In this document: one piece after another, positions 33,518-43,319 of the stretch | Position numbering within the stretch: the stretch's first letter is position 1 | Layout: every line of letters begins with the position of its first letter | Origin: a gamma proteobacterium symbiont of Ctena orbiculata | Lineage (GTDB): Bacteria; Pseudomonadota; Gammaproteobacteria; Chromatiales; Chromatiaceae | Assembly (NCBI GenBank): GCA_003058525.1 | Contig: QBVD01000022.1 | Coordinates: 1-50,224 of the forward strand | DNA: 50,224 bases | Direction of reading: 5' to 3' | Program-made: the position numbers and the translations under genes | Notes under the pieces: model-generated | Seen by the model: only the letters and a program-made list of their open reading frames with translations | Database searches by the model: none | What the model was told of the DNA's origin: nothing

Positions 33518-36500
33518 ATGAAATATTACCCAACATTCGGTTTTCAAAGCGCTATGCTTCTGATAAGGACTGTATTTCACGGAACTGCAACTATGCGGAG
33601 ACGAGCTGTCAATACTATTGGAAGGTATTTCCTGCTCTTTTCAATCCTTTTAGTAGACGCCATTCAAGCCGATCAATCGGCTACTTTGTTAAAAGTCGGC
33701 ATCTATAACAATCCACCCCTTGTCACTCTCAATCAGACAGGGAGTCCCGGTGGCCTGTTCATAGAGACTCTCAATGAAATCGCTTCCAAAGAGGGCTGGA
33801 AACTCTATTACGTAGCCGGCACCTGGAGCGAAAACCTGCAGCGCCTTGCCACCGGCAGGATAGACCTGCTGCCGGCCATAGCAATCAACACAGCCAGACA
33901 ACAACGGTTTTTATTCATCGAGCAAGGTCTGGTCAGCAATTGGGCGCAGATTTTCATTCCTGAAACGTCACCGGTCAAGTCGTTTCCTGACCTGGACGGG
34001 AAACGTATCGCCGTATTGCGGGATGATGTGTATATCACTGGTGCGGGCGGTCTTGAATCCCTGTGCGAATCGTTCCTCATCACCTGTGATCTCATCGAAT
34101 ACGACACCTATGACAGGGTCCTGCGCGCCGTCTCCCTAGGGAATGCGGACGCCGGCCTGGTCAACCGCCTGTTTGGCGCCACACGGGGTCATATCTACCC
34201 TGCCATCGCCAGTCCCATTGTACTGATGCCTCAGGATATACGTCTTGCCATATCGCGAAAATCACCCAGCGCCGAATACATAAAGAAACGGCTGGAATAC
34301 CATTTGGCGATCATGAAAACCGATGACCTTTCAGCCTACCAACAAAACCTGAGGAGCTTATTCGAGCCGGAAGCAACCATAGAGGAGAAGATACCGACCT
34401 GGATATTGCAGGTACTCCTGATGAGCAGTCTTGTGATCATCGCACTGTTTATCTTGGCGCAGATCCTCAGCCTGAAACACAACCGCAAGAGTCAAAAACT
34501 AATTACCCAGGAGGCACAATATCGACAGTTCTTCAACGGCGTTGCCATTGCGCTCTGTGAGGGTGACAGCTCCAGAGCCTTGATCAAACTGCAGGAACTC
34601 ACCGACTCAGGCGTGAAGGATATCCGCAGTTATTTAGACAACCATCCACAAGAGCTTGCTGAATATATTCAGCTGATCCGCATCGTGAACGCAAACCCGG
34701 CCACCCTGCGGCTTTTCGCCGTCGACACTTTGTATGAACTGCAACATTGGCTGCCGGAGAGCTACACGCCTGATGTGTTCACCGCATTCAAGGAGTTTCT
34801 CATCGCAAGCAGCGAAAAAAAGCGGGTATTCACTGCGGAGATCTCCATACTTGCAGCCGATGGCAGACCGATACAGCTGCTGATCTCTTTTCCTCTCTCA
34901 CACACCATTGACGAGGCTCGCCGTATTCCTGTCTCGATCATGGACATCAGTCTGCAACGGGATACAGAAAGACAACTCTCCCTGGTCATCAAAGGCGCCA
35001 CGCTGGGCTTCTGGGATTGGAACCTGACTACAAACGAGTTGACGGTGAACAGCAGATGGATGGATATGCTGGGATTGTTGCCGGATGACCTGAAAGGCAA
35101 TATCGAGGATTGGCGCAGCCGCCTACACCCAGCGGATAGAGAACGGGTGATGCCGATCATTATGCAGCATATCGAGGATGGCATTCCCTACAATGTGGAG
35201 TTTCGAATGCGCCACAGCGATGGCCGCTGGATATGGATCGAGGGTTCTGGCGGCGCCGTGGAACATGAACCGAGCAGCAACCGCCCCACTCGCGCCTGCG
35301 GCACCCATCAGGATATCTCTGATCGAAAGCGGGCAGCCGATACCATGCATACGCTAATGCGCAGCATGGTGGGCATCACCGACGGTGATTTCTTCAAGCA
35401 TGTCGCACAGGAACTATGCCGCTGGTTCGATGCCGATGGGGCCAATATCGGCGAGCTGATCGGTAACGACCGCATCAAGGCCCTGGCGACCATTGTCAAC
35501 AACAAATCCATTGATGACTTTGAATACACACTTTCAGGAACGCCCTGCGATGTCGTGGTCAAAGATGGCGCCCGCCTCTACACACAGGGAGTACAGGACC
35601 TGTTTCCCGGCGACGAAAATCTGGCCTTACTGAAGGCTCAGGGCTATGCCGGCACACCGATCAAAGATCGTACAGGCAGGGTAACAGGTATCGTCTGGGT
35701 TACATCGAGTAAACCCTTGTTCATGGAACATGAATGGGTGGATGTGATGGATATTATCGCCGCCCGGGTCAGTGCCGAGATCGAACGCATGCACGCGATG
35801 GACCGACTGGAACACCAGGCCACATTCGATGCCCTTACCGAACTGCCGAATAGACGCTTATTGCTGGATCGCCTCAGTCAGGCAAGGGCTCGCTGCCTGC
35901 GACACAACCACCGTGGCGCGGTCATGTTTATGGACCTGGACCATTTCAAGACCATTAACGACTCCTTGGGACACAATATCGGGGATCTGCTGCTGCGGGA
36001 GGTGGCCATTAGATTGACTGAGCAGATCCGCGATGAAGATACTGCCTCCCGACTCGGTGGCGACGAATTCGTGGTGCTGTTTTCTGAATTGAGCGGAGAC
36101 CCGCAGCTGGCGGCGCAGCAGGCCCAACAAGGTGCGAATAAGATTCTCAGGACCATATCGGAGCCTTTTACGATCAGCGGTAACGAACTTCACATCACAC
36201 CCAGTATCGGTATCGTGATTTTCCCGATGAACAATGAAACCGCTGACGATATCCTCAAATTTGCCGATACCGCGATGTACCGGGCCAAAGATGCCGGTCG
36301 CAATACCATCCGCTTCTTTCTTCCGGGGATGCAGCAGGCGGCAGAGGAGCATCTGCGTCTGCAGCACGACCTCAGGCTGGCACTGGCAAACGACCAGTTA
36401 CTTCTCCATTTCCAGCCCCAGTACAACAGCGAGGAAGAGTTGGTGAGCGCTGAAGCACTGTTGCGCTGGAATCATCCACAACAGGGTGAGATCAAACCCA

Positions 36501-37117
36501 ATATCATTCTTCCCGCGGCCGAGGAGTCGGGACAGATCCTACCGATCAGCGAGTGGGTGCTGAGACATGCCCTGATGCTGAGCAAACCATGGGTGCAGGA
36601 ACCGAACAATCTCAGACGCATCGCAGTCAACATCAACGCTATACATTTTCACCAGGTCAGTTTTACCGATCAGGTCAAGACTATTTTGAGGGAGACCTCA
36701 TTCAATCCGAACAGGCTGACCCTGGAAATCCATGAACACACCCTGGCGGAAAACCTCAATGAGGCGAAACAGAAGATTCTCGCATTGAAGCAGCTTGGGG
36801 TCAGATTTTGTATCGACAGCTTTGGAATAGGCTATGCCTCTATCGCCTACTTGAGACAGTTGCCACTGGATGAACTGAAGATCGACCGTAGTTTCATCAG
36901 GGATATCACCAGCGACCCCAAAGACGCCAAACTGGTACAGACAATCATTACCATCGCTCATCAGATGGAGATCGAAGCTGTTGCAGTCGGCGTCGAAACA
37001 AAGCAACAATTGCAATTTCTGCGTGACAACGGCTGCAGGATATTTCAAGGTTACTACTTTGACCGTCCGTTACAACCGGAAGCGTTAGAATCCAGCCTGA
37101 AGAAACAGCCAGCTTGA
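33518..37117 (+). CDS. Periplasmic-sensor PAS/GAF/GGDEF/EAL protein with degenerate EAL
   Basis: 1199 residues. A solute-binding-protein-3-like sensor domain (about 55-295, LKVGIYNNPPLVTLNQTGSP), a membrane helix (about 310-330), a PAS-like region, a clear PAS (WDWNLTTNELTVNSRWMDML with PAC), a GAF domain (about 640-760), GGDEF with intact RLGGDEFVVLF (diguanylate cyclase), and EAL. In the EAL domain EALLRW and the QPQY are kept, but the usual DDFGTGYSS reads DSFGIGYAS and AEGVET reads AVGVET, losing a metal-binding Asp and the Glu. It is therefore probably a cyclase with a non-catalytic EAL. A signal peptide starts at Met26 (33593), so translation may begin there. Confidence 0.88.
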   Translation: MKYYPTFGFQSAMLLIRTVFHGTATMRRRAVNTIGRYFLLFSILLVDAIQADQSATLLKVGIYNNPPLVTLNQTGSPGGLFIETLNEIASKEGWKLYYVAGTWSENLQRLATGRIDLLPAIAINTARQQRFLFIEQGLVSNWAQIFIPETSPVKSFPDLDGKRIAVLRDDVYITGAGGLESLCESFLITCDLIEYDTYDRVLRAVSLGNADAGLVNRLFGATRGHIYPAIASPIVLMPQDIRLAISRKSPSAEYIKKRLEYHLAIMKTDDLSAYQQNLRSLFEPEATIEEKIPTWILQVLLMSSLVIIALFILAQILSLKHNRKSQKLITQEAQYRQFFNGVAIALCEGDSSRALIKLQELTDSGVKDIRSYLDNHPQELAEYIQLIRIVNANPATLRLFAVDTLYELQHWLPESYTPDVFTAFKEFLIASSEKKRVFTAEISILAADGRPIQLLISFPLSHTIDEARRIPVSIMDISLQRDTERQLSLVIKGATLGFWDWNLTTNELTVNSRWMDMLGLLPDDLKGNIEDWRSRLHPADRERVMPIIMQHIEDGIPYNVEFRMRHSDGRWIWIEGSGGAVEHEPSSNRPTRACGTHQDISDRKRAADTMHTLMRSMVGITDGDFFKHVAQELCRWFDADGANIGELIGNDRIKALATIVNNKSIDDFEYTLSGTPCDVVVKDGARLYTQGVQDLFPGDENLALLKAQGYAGTPIKDRTGRVTGIVWVTSSKPLFMEHEWVDVMDIIAARVSAEIERMHAMDRLEHQATFDALTELPNRRLLLDRLSQARARCLRHNHRGAVMFMDLDHFKTINDSLGHNIGDLLLREVAIRLTEQIRDEDTASRLGGDEFVVLFSELSGDPQLAAQQAQQGANKILRTISEPFTISGNELHITPSIGIVIFPMNNETADDILKFADTAMYRAKDAGRNTIRFFLPGMQQAAEEHLRLQHDLRLALANDQLLLHFQPQYNSEEELVSAEALLRWNHPQQGEIKPNIILPAAEESGQILPISEWVLRHALMLSKPWVQEPNNLRRIAVNINAIHFHQVSFTDQVKTILRETSFNPNRLTLEIHEHTLAENLNEAKQKILALKQLGVRFCIDSFGIGYASIAYLRQLPLDELKIDRSFIRDITSDPKDAKLVQTIITIAHQMEIEAVAVGVETKQQLQFLRDNGCRIFQGYYFDRPLQPEALESSLKKQPA

Positions 37118-38490
37118 ATACCACAACCAGCGACATTCCCCAGAGAGATATCTATACGGTTTCCCGCCTGGTGCGTGAAACACGTTCGGTACTCGAGAAC
37201 AGCTTTCCGCTGATCTGGATCAGCGGCGAGATCTCCAACCTGGCTCAACCGGCCTCGGGGCATATCTATTTCAGCCTCAAGGATGAGATCGCCCAGGTTC
37301 GCTGCGCCATGTTCCGCATGAAGCGCCAGCGACTGCGTTTTCAACCGGAGAACGGGCAGCAGGTGATGCTGCGCGCCAAGGTAAGCCTGTATGAAGCACG
37401 CGGCGAGTTCCAACTGATCGCGGAACATATGGAGCCGGCAGGAGAAGGGGCCTTGCGACTTGCCTTTGAGCAGCTCAAGCAGAAACTTGCAGCGGAAGGC
37501 CTTTTCGAAGCTGCTCACAAACAAGCAATCCCCGGCATGCCGAGGCAGGTCGGTATTATCACTTCACCGAGCGGCGCCGCGATTCGGGATCTGCTCACCG
37601 TGTTGAAGAGACGCTTCCCCGCATTGCCTGTGGTCATCTATCCGGTCCAGGTCCAGGGTGATGGGGCGGCAAAACAGATGGTGCATATGCTGCAACTGGC
37701 CAATCAGCGTAATGAATGCGATGTATTGATCCTGAGTCGCGGCGGCGGATCGCTGGAGGACCTGCAGGCATTCAACGACGAAAGTCTTGCCCGTGCCATT
37801 CATGCATCCAGGATTCCACTGGTCAGCGGTATCGGCCATGAAATCGACTTCACCATCGCCGACTTTGTCGCCGACCAACGGGCACCCACGCCATCGGCGG
37901 CGGCTGAACTGGTATCTCCCGACCAGGCAGCCTGGTTGAAGCAGCTGCACCAGCTAGGCCAACGTCTTGACCTGATCCAGACGAGACGTTTACGACATCA
38001 CCAGGAGCAGCTCTCCACACTCCGGAACCGTCTCCTCAGGCAACACCCGAGCCAACGCCTGCAACAACGCGCTCAACGGCTTGACGAACTCAACCAGCGC
38101 CTCAGACAAACCCAGCAGCTCTACCTCGTTAACTTGCAACACAGATTGGAAAAGCTGTGGTCCAGCCTCACGCGCCTATCCCCGCAACAACGCATCGAGA
38201 ATCAGCGCCACCACTATCAGTTATTTGCGGAAAGGCTGCAACGCGCCATGGAACGCAGCCTTCTGGATAGCCGAACGAAATTGAACCAACTGGCAAGAGA
38301 CCTGCACACCCTCAGCCCGCTGAATACCCTGAGCCGGGGCTATGCCATAATCAGCCGTGAAGAGGATGGCCATATCCTTCATGCCAGCAGCGAAGTCGAG
38401 AGAGGTGACCGGGTAAATGCCAGACTCAGCCAGGGCAGCCTTGTTTGCCGGGTCGAAGATATCAACCCGGCAGCGAAAAAAGAGTCATAA
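37114..38490 (+). CDS. xseA: Exodeoxyribonuclease VII large subunit
   Basis: 458 residues. N-terminal OB-fold (YTVSRLVRETRSVLENSFPL, then WISGEISNLAQPASGHIYFSLKD), the catalytic segment VGIITSPSGAAIRDLLTVLKRRFP and LILSRGGGSLEDLQAFNDE, SGIGHEIDFTIADFVAD, and a long coiled-coil C-terminus. With XseB it degrades single-stranded DNA in mismatch repair and recombination. The start is a TTG at 37114 overlapping the GGDEF stop; no ATG lies before the conserved region. Confidence 0.93.
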   Translation: MNTTTSDIPQRDIYTVSRLVRETRSVLENSFPLIWISGEISNLAQPASGHIYFSLKDEIAQVRCAMFRMKRQRLRFQPENGQQVMLRAKVSLYEARGEFQLIAEHMEPAGEGALRLAFEQLKQKLAAEGLFEAAHKQAIPGMPRQVGIITSPSGAAIRDLLTVLKRRFPALPVVIYPVQVQGDGAAKQMVHMLQLANQRNECDVLILSRGGGSLEDLQAFNDESLARAIHASRIPLVSGIGHEIDFTIADFVADQRAPTPSAAAELVSPDQAAWLKQLHQLGQRLDLIQTRRLRHHQEQLSTLRNRLLRQHPSQRLQQRAQRLDELNQRLRQTQQLYLVNLQHRLEKLWSSLTRLSPQQRIENQRHHYQLFAERLQRAMERSLLDSRTKLNQLARDLHTLSPLNTLSRGYAIISREEDGHILHASSEVERGDRVNARLSQGSLVCRVEDINPAAKKES

Positions 38491-39930
38491 CTCGTCAGAG
38501 CGGATCACCATCATCTTCTCAATCTGCATATCACGCATGGTATGGGGTATGCCGCCAACGCCCATACCTGACTGGCGCAAACCCGCAAAGGGCATCCAGT
38601 CGACACGAAAGGCGGTGAAATCATTGATCATCACCGCCGATGCGTGCAAGCGTTTATAACCTCGCAGCGATCGCTGCAGGTTATTGCTGAAGACCGCCGC
38701 CTGAAAGGCGAAGGGCAAGGCATTGGCCTGATCGATGGCCAGATCCATATCATCATAGGCATAGACACAAACCACCGGTCCGAAGACCTCCTGGGTACTC
38801 ACCTTTGCGTCCGCCGGTGGATTGTAGAGCACTGTCGGCTGATAACAGGTTTCCGACAAGGGTTGGCCGCCACAGATCAGTTCAGCGCCCTGTTCTATCG
38901 CCTCGCTGACCCAGGCATGGATTCGCTCCACTTCACGGGGCCGGATCAGCGGACCTATGGCTGTCTCCTCGAGTGTCGGGTCGCCCACTCGCATACTGTT
39001 TCCTTCGGTTGCCAGGCCATCCGCGATACGGCGCGCAATCGACTGATCGGCGAACACCCTCTGCACGGACACGCACACCTGTCCGGCATGGTAGAAGGCA
39101 CCCTTGGCAAGCAGCGGCAGGGTATCGTCGAGATCGGCATCGGCTTCAACAATCACCGGTGCAAGGCCACCATGTTCGAGAGCGCATCTCGTGCCTGGCG
39201 CCAAATGGGATCGTAAATGCCAACCCACCCTCGCACTGCCGATGAAACTGAAGAAATCGACCCGGGGATCGGTCACCAACTTCCCTGCAACCTCCAGATC
39301 CGCGGTGACCAGCGCCTGCGCCCACGCCGCAGGCAGGCCCGCTTCTCTGAGTATCTCGATGAATCGCATACAGGAGAGCGGGGTATCCTCGGCCGGCTTG
39401 ATGATCACGGGGCAACCGGTGGCAACCGCCGGAGCGACTTGATGCACAATCAGGTTGAGGGGATGGTTGAAGGCACTGACGGCCACCACCACCCCAATCG
39501 GCTCCCGGTGGGTGAATGCGACCCGTCCGCTGGATGCAGGATTGACCCCCATGGGAATCTCTTCACCGGCTTCGGTGCGCAGAGTCTCGATGCAGATTGC
39601 AATACCATCAATAGCACGCGCCACTTCGATACGTGAGTCGATGAGGGGCTTGCCGCCCTCTCTTGCCGCTTCCAGTGCCAGTGACTCAGCCCTTTCGGCC
39701 ATCAGCTCGGCGGTTCGCCTCAGGATTGCAATCCGATCCGACAACGCCAACCATCCGTCACGTTCATCAAACAGATTACGCGCAACAGTCAAGGCCTGCT
39801 CCACACCATTCTCATCCACAGTGTCGATGGTTGCGATCGGAGCCAGATCGAATGGCGCGACCACCTGCATTCGGCCTGCGGATTCGATCCCGGCAGCGAT
39901 CATATGGGGGTAGTGGCTCAATGGGGACAT
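38485..39930 (-). CDS. NAD(P)-dependent aldehyde dehydrogenase
   Basis: 481 residues, full ALDH length. Cofactor segment SAFNHPLNLIVHQVAPAVAT and IIKPAEDTPLS, FIGSARVG of the Rossmann loop, Glu in LEHGG (usually LELGG) and the catalytic Cys in HAGQVCVSVQRV are present; EVFGPVVCVY closes the family pattern. Substrate unknown; the sequence is closer to the lactaldehyde/glyceraldehyde-type or phosphonoacetaldehyde group than to betaine aldehyde dehydrogenase, judged loosely. Converges on xseA with a six-base overlap. Confidence 0.9.
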   Translation of the reverse strand: MSPLSHYPHMIAAGIESAGRMQVVAPFDLAPIATIDTVDENGVEQALTVARNLFDERDGWLALSDRIAILRRTAELMAERAESLALEAAREGGKPLIDSRIEVARAIDGIAICIETLRTEAGEEIPMGVNPASSGRVAFTHREPIGVVVAVSAFNHPLNLIVHQVAPAVATGCPVIIKPAEDTPLSCMRFIEILREAGLPAAWAQALVTADLEVAGKLVTDPRVDFFSFIGSARVGWHLRSHLAPGTRCALEHGGLAPVIVEADADLDDTLPLLAKGAFYHAGQVCVSVQRVFADQSIARRIADGLATEGNSMRVGDPTLEETAIGPLIRPREVERIHAWVSEAIEQGAELICGGQPLSETCYQPTVLYNPPADAKVSTQEVFGPVVCVYAYDDMDLAIDQANALPFAFQAAVFSNNLQRSLRGYKRLHASAVMINDFTAFRVDWMPFAGLRQSGMGVGGIPHTMRDMQIEKMMVIRSDEL

Positions 39931-39974
39931 CGAGACCTCCTTGACAGCAAGTATTGCCGCTCCAAACTAAAAGT

Positions 39975-40424
39975 CTACTTGGCTATCAGCTCTTTTGCCT
40001 GTTCGACCCAGCGCTCCCGCTCGATTCTCCCCTTGAAGTTCAGCCTTTGTGAGAAATCCTCAATTTCCGCACTACTCCAGGCTGCAATCTGGGCATAACT
40101 TTTAACCCCATATTCCTGTAGTTTCTTCTCGATGACAGCGCCGATGCCTTTAATCATCTGGAGATTATTCCTGTTTTTGGCCGCTGACTGGCTGGCCGCA
40201 GGTTTATTCGCCGCAGGTTTATTGACGGTACGTCGCTTGGTTACCGGCGAAGCCTTTCTGGCACCTTCGTCCAGCAGCTTTCGCAATGCCTTGAACTCCT
40301 TCTCCAACACATCCACCCTGGCCTTCAGGGCTTTGTGATGGTCAGAGGTGGTGAATCTTTTTTTAAGTTTTTTCTGAATTTTGTCTTGCAGTGCATTACT
40401 TGATTTACTCTTCTTGGACATCAA
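39975..40424 (-). CDS. Helix-hairpin-helix domain protein
   Basis: 149 residues. A basic, Lys/Ala-rich N-terminal half with a coiled-coil-like segment (KALKARVDVLEKEFKALRKL) and a low-complexity linker of repeated KPAA/QSAA. The C-terminal ~60 residues form an HHH region (NLQMIKGIGAVIEKKLQEYG, then SYAQIAAWSSAEIEDF) like that of predicted 5' flap-endonuclease-like proteins and NuoE C-terminal domains. Probably DNA-binding; no catalytic residues visible. Confidence 0.8.
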   Translation of the reverse strand: MMSKKSKSSNALQDKIQKKLKKRFTTSDHHKALKARVDVLEKEFKALRKLLDEGARKASPVTKRRTVNKPAANKPAASQSAAKNRNNLQMIKGIGAVIEKKLQEYGVKSYAQIAAWSSAEIEDFSQRLNFKGRIERERWVEQAKELIAK

Positions 40425-40741
40425 ACTTCCCCTTATTCATGTGGTTATTTTTCCAGTCTAAGTATTTATTATGGAACAAAAATACTGTTTTTTCAGGAAT
40501 GATGGAGAGGTTATTTACCAACCGGACATTTATCAGCCTAAAATCATGACCACTTCGGCGGGTACCCGTCTGACCCTTTTCATATTCATCCATCAGCCGG
40601 GATTCACTCATGGGCCATTTAGACTTTATCAACCTGTTGGCGGATAGACGCAGACAGGTGTTTTATCGTCTAAAGTTCAGATATACGATTCACCATCACA
40701 TCTTGGATGGCTATAACACCAATACATCAGAGGAGATACCG
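40425..40741. other. Intergenic region with divergent promoters, no gene
   Basis: AT-rich near 40440-40500. It must hold the promoters of the leftward HHH gene and the rightward CBS gene. An in-frame extension of the CBS gene to 40610 exists but is not supported by family length or a ribosome site. No repeat or RNA seen. Confidence 0.4.
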
Positions 40742-41125
40742 ATGCTGGTAAGCGACTATATGAGTTCCACACCCATCACCGTTCAGCAAGAGGATAATTA
40801 TGATCTGGCTTTCGAGATCATGGAAAAGAAAAACATGCACCACCTGCCGGTTGTAGACAACGAGAACCAAGTGGTCGGCATCGTGACACGACGGGATCTT
40901 CAACTCGCTGCCCGCTATTTCAAAGAGGCTCCGGTGGAGATCGCCGAAGTCATGCATACCCCTGTATTCACCACTTTTGCAAGCACTCCCCTTGCCTCGG
41001 CGGCCAAGCAGATGAACGACAACCGGATCGGCTGTCTGCCGGTTATCGGCGATGACAAACATGTCGCCGGCATGCTCACCGAAACCGATCTCTTCCGTGC
41101 ACTGACCGATTTACTGGACAGTTAG
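40742..41125 (+). CDS. Two-CBS-domain protein
   Basis: 127 residues from the ATG at 40742, which has AGGAG six bases upstream. Two CBS modules (about 5-60: VSDYMSSTPITVQQEDNYDL, HLPVVDNENQVVGIVTRRDL; about 72-125: VMHTPVFTTFASTPLASAAK, CLPVIGDDKHVAGMLTETDL). Free-standing CBS pairs bind adenine nucleotides or other small ligands and regulate partner proteins; the partner is not known. Confidence 0.88.
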   Translation: MLVSDYMSSTPITVQQEDNYDLAFEIMEKKNMHHLPVVDNENQVVGIVTRRDLQLAARYFKEAPVEIAEVMHTPVFTTFASTPLASAAKQMNDNRIGCLPVIGDDKHVAGMLTETDLFRALTDLLDS

Positions 41126-41213
41126 CAGACGAGTAAAGCTAATCCAATTTTAGAATCACTGACTAATGCCCGACCGTGCGCCCACCACGACCGGTTAACA
41201 GGCCCTGCGCCGC

Positions 41214-41735
41214 TCAATCATCACTGTGCAGAAAAAGGTTCATCACCTTCTTGAAAAATCCGCCCGGCGCAATGGTGATCTGGGCATTGTCGTGGTTGAT
41301 CTCTTCCATTGCATAGCCGGTGACTTCCACACCGGCTTCGCGGTACATTTCGCTGGAGAGTTTCAGGTCGTCGGCCCATCGGGAGAGAAAATCCCCACTG
41401 GGTGCGATGTAGACGATACGCCCCACCTCCTCCTGGATCAGTTTTGATGCACAGCGCGGGCAGGGCGGATGAGTGACATAGACAGTACAGCCGGTGAGAT
41501 CACGCTTGGCGAAGATCATTGCATTCTCTTCAGCATGAATGGTCAGGTTGAGCTTGCAGTCGCGGTCGCCCAGCCGCTCCTGTTTATCCTCCACACCGGC
41601 TGCGAATCCGTTGTAGCCAAGTGAGATGATGCGGTTCCCATCGGTGATAACAGCGCCGACCTGGGATGAGGGATCCTTGCTCCAGGCTGAGATATAGGCC
41701 GCCAGCCCGAGAAAGCGGGTATCCCATTTGGTCAT
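41214..41735 (-). CDS. Deoxycytidylate deaminase-type enzyme
   Basis: 173 residues. Zinc and catalytic residues: HAEENAM (His67, Glu69) and PPCPRC (Cys92, Cys95), with the N-terminal SKDPSSQVGAVIT typical of dCMP deaminases (ComEB family). It likely converts dCMP to dUMP for thymidylate synthesis. It starts on the last base of the glutaredoxin stop codon (TAATG), so the two are co-translated. Confidence 0.88.
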   Translation of the reverse strand: MTKWDTRFLGLAAYISAWSKDPSSQVGAVITDGNRIISLGYNGFAAGVEDKQERLGDRDCKLNLTIHAEENAMIFAKRDLTGCTVYVTHPPCPRCASKLIQEEVGRIVYIAPSGDFLSRWADDLKLSSEMYREAGVEVTGYAMEEINHDNAQITIAPGGFFKKVMNLFLHSDD

Positions 41736-42079
41736 TAGCGTTGATCGTCGCCTGTCGGCGCAACTTTGGCTGCCGCCTCTTCCATCATTTTCTTCAATTC
41801 ACCACTCTGGTGCATCTCCAGGGTAATGTCGCAACCGCCGATCAGATCACCATCGATGTAGATCTGTGGGAAGGTCGGCCAATCGGCATAGCGCGGCAGG
41901 TTCTCGAAGATCTCCTGATCGGCGAGCACATTGACGTAGGCGAATGGCACCCCGCAATCCTGCAGGGCAGCGGCAGCACGGGATGAGAAGCCGCACATAG
42001 GGAACTGGGGTGTACCCTTCATGTAGATAACTACCGGATTGTGCTCGACCTGCTCTTTGATTCTGTCCAAGACATCCAT
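41735..42079 (-). CDS. grxD: Monothiol glutaredoxin, Grx4 type
   Basis: 114 residues from the ATG at 42079, with GAGG nine bases upstream; the longer frame to 42139 lacks similarity. The CGFS active site (Cys29 in QFPMCGFSSRAAAAL), KGTPQFP and WPTFPQIYIDGDLIGGCDI identify the monothiol glutaredoxins that carry or transfer [2Fe-2S] clusters with glutathione. Coupled to the dCMP deaminase gene. Confidence 0.95.
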   Translation of the reverse strand: MDVLDRIKEQVEHNPVVIYMKGTPQFPMCGFSSRAAAALQDCGVPFAYVNVLADQEIFENLPRYADWPTFPQIYIDGDLIGGCDITLEMHQSGELKKMMEEAAAKVAPTGDDQR

Positions 42080-42451
42080 CGTGTATACCTCACAATATGG
42101 GTTATCGTGTCTATATGGGGTGCTTACTGTAAGATTCAAACACGATTTTATCAGGGAATTCTATCTATTTGTGCCGGGATAAAAAACCCGTAATAATCCA
42201 AGCGTACACCTTTTGACCCGACAGGGCTTGAGAAGTTGTCGACACAGATCCAACTATGCCGGTCCGGCATGTCTGATTCGAACTGCAGGCAGCTGACAAG
42301 ATACACTTACCGGCGAATCGATGAATGCCGGTTATTGTTGGTGCAGGCAAAACCACAATGAACACAACGACAACAAGGGAATTAAACGACTGAAATAGAT
42401 CCCAAGTGACGTAAAATCATTTAGTAATCTTAAGCTTAACCGGAATACAGG
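42080..42451. other. Intergenic region, no gene found
   Basis: 372 bases between divergent genes. A short inverted repeat ATGCCG-GTC-CGGCAT lies at 42256-42270 and a small hairpin around CGGGATAAAAAACCCG at about 42175-42192. The promoter of grxD should lie near 42100-42150 and that of the HD-GYP gene near 42410-42445. Nothing else recognised. Confidence 0.4.
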
Positions 42452-43111
42452 TTGCATAATTGGCAGAGAATTGTGATACAAAAGGAAGATATCGACAATT
42501 TACAAAAAAGTGTTTCATTGCTTGAAGATCATATCGGTTTTAAACTGGAACCGATTCTCCACTATGCCCTGCAAGCAAGGGACAACTACACCCTGGAACA
42601 CTGCAACAGGGTTGTCTCACTATCGGAGCGAATTGGTAAGCATCTCAATCTGCAAAAGCACGAGATGAATGTACTCTCGCTGGCTGCGGGTTTTCATGAT
42701 ATCGGCAAGATCGGCATACCCGATAACATCCTGCTCAAGCCCGGCAAGCTCAACGGAGATGAGTACGATGGCATCAAGGCCCATGCCAGTATCGGTGCGA
42801 ATATGCTACGCACCCTGGCACACCCGCTACTCAACGAGGTCGCAGAGTGTGTTCTGCATCATCACGAACATTGGGATGGCAGTGGTTACCCGGATGGCTT
42901 GAAAGGTCATGAGATACCGGTCATCTCGCGCATTATTTCCGTAGTGGATGCCTATGATGCCATGACCTCGACTCGCAGTTACCGGCAGGAGATCAGCAAA
43001 CAAGATGCATTGAAGATGATCGAATCTGAGAGCGGAAAGCAGTTTTGCCCGGATGCGGTAAAAGCATTACTGGCTGTCTCCAAGGCGGATATCCCTCCCT
43101 TGAAGAAATAG
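42452..43111 (+). CDS. HD-GYP domain phosphodiesterase
   Basis: 219 residues, nearly a stand-alone HD-GYP domain: HDIGKIGIPD, then HHHEHWDGSGYPDGLKG with the GYP motif, and VVDAYDAMTSTRSYR. All metal-binding positions look intact, so it can probably degrade cyclic di-GMP. A short coiled N-terminus (LQKSVSLLEDHIGFKLEPIL) may mediate dimerisation. The start is a TTG at 42452; a GTG at 42473 is equally possible. Confidence 0.88.
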   Translation: MHNWQRIVIQKEDIDNLQKSVSLLEDHIGFKLEPILHYALQARDNYTLEHCNRVVSLSERIGKHLNLQKHEMNVLSLAAGFHDIGKIGIPDNILLKPGKLNGDEYDGIKAHASIGANMLRTLAHPLLNEVAECVLHHHEHWDGSGYPDGLKGHEIPVISRIISVVDAYDAMTSTRSYRQEISKQDALKMIESESGKQFCPDAVKALLAVSKADIPPLKK

Positions 43112-43130
43112 ACACGACACAGAGAATTCC

Positions 43131-43319
43131 CTACTTTTCCATCCGCTCTTCACAGTAGGCCTTAGCTTTCATGTTGGCGGCAACCGGATCACTCCCCTGG
43201 TCGATAAACTCCACTGTCATCTGCTTGCGACAACCCTGGTAGTTGAAGAGTGCGACATCGACCGGATCTGAACACCCGCTGACAGATACCGCCATAGCCA
43301 GTAGCAAATAACGCTTCAC
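43131..43319 (-). CDS. Small lipoprotein
   Basis: 62 residues from a GTG at 43319 that overlaps the stop of the upstream amidotransferase (GTGA), with GGAG upstream. A signal segment (YLLLAMAVSVSGC) ends in a lipobox Cys, followed by ~44 residues with two further cysteines (YQGCRK, AYCEERM) that may form a disulfide. Family not recognised. A longer frame to 43382 ignores the lipobox start. Confidence 0.65.
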   Translation of the reverse strand: MKRYLLLAMAVSVSGCSDPVDVALFNYQGCRKQMTVEFIDQGSDPVAANMKAKAYCEERMEK

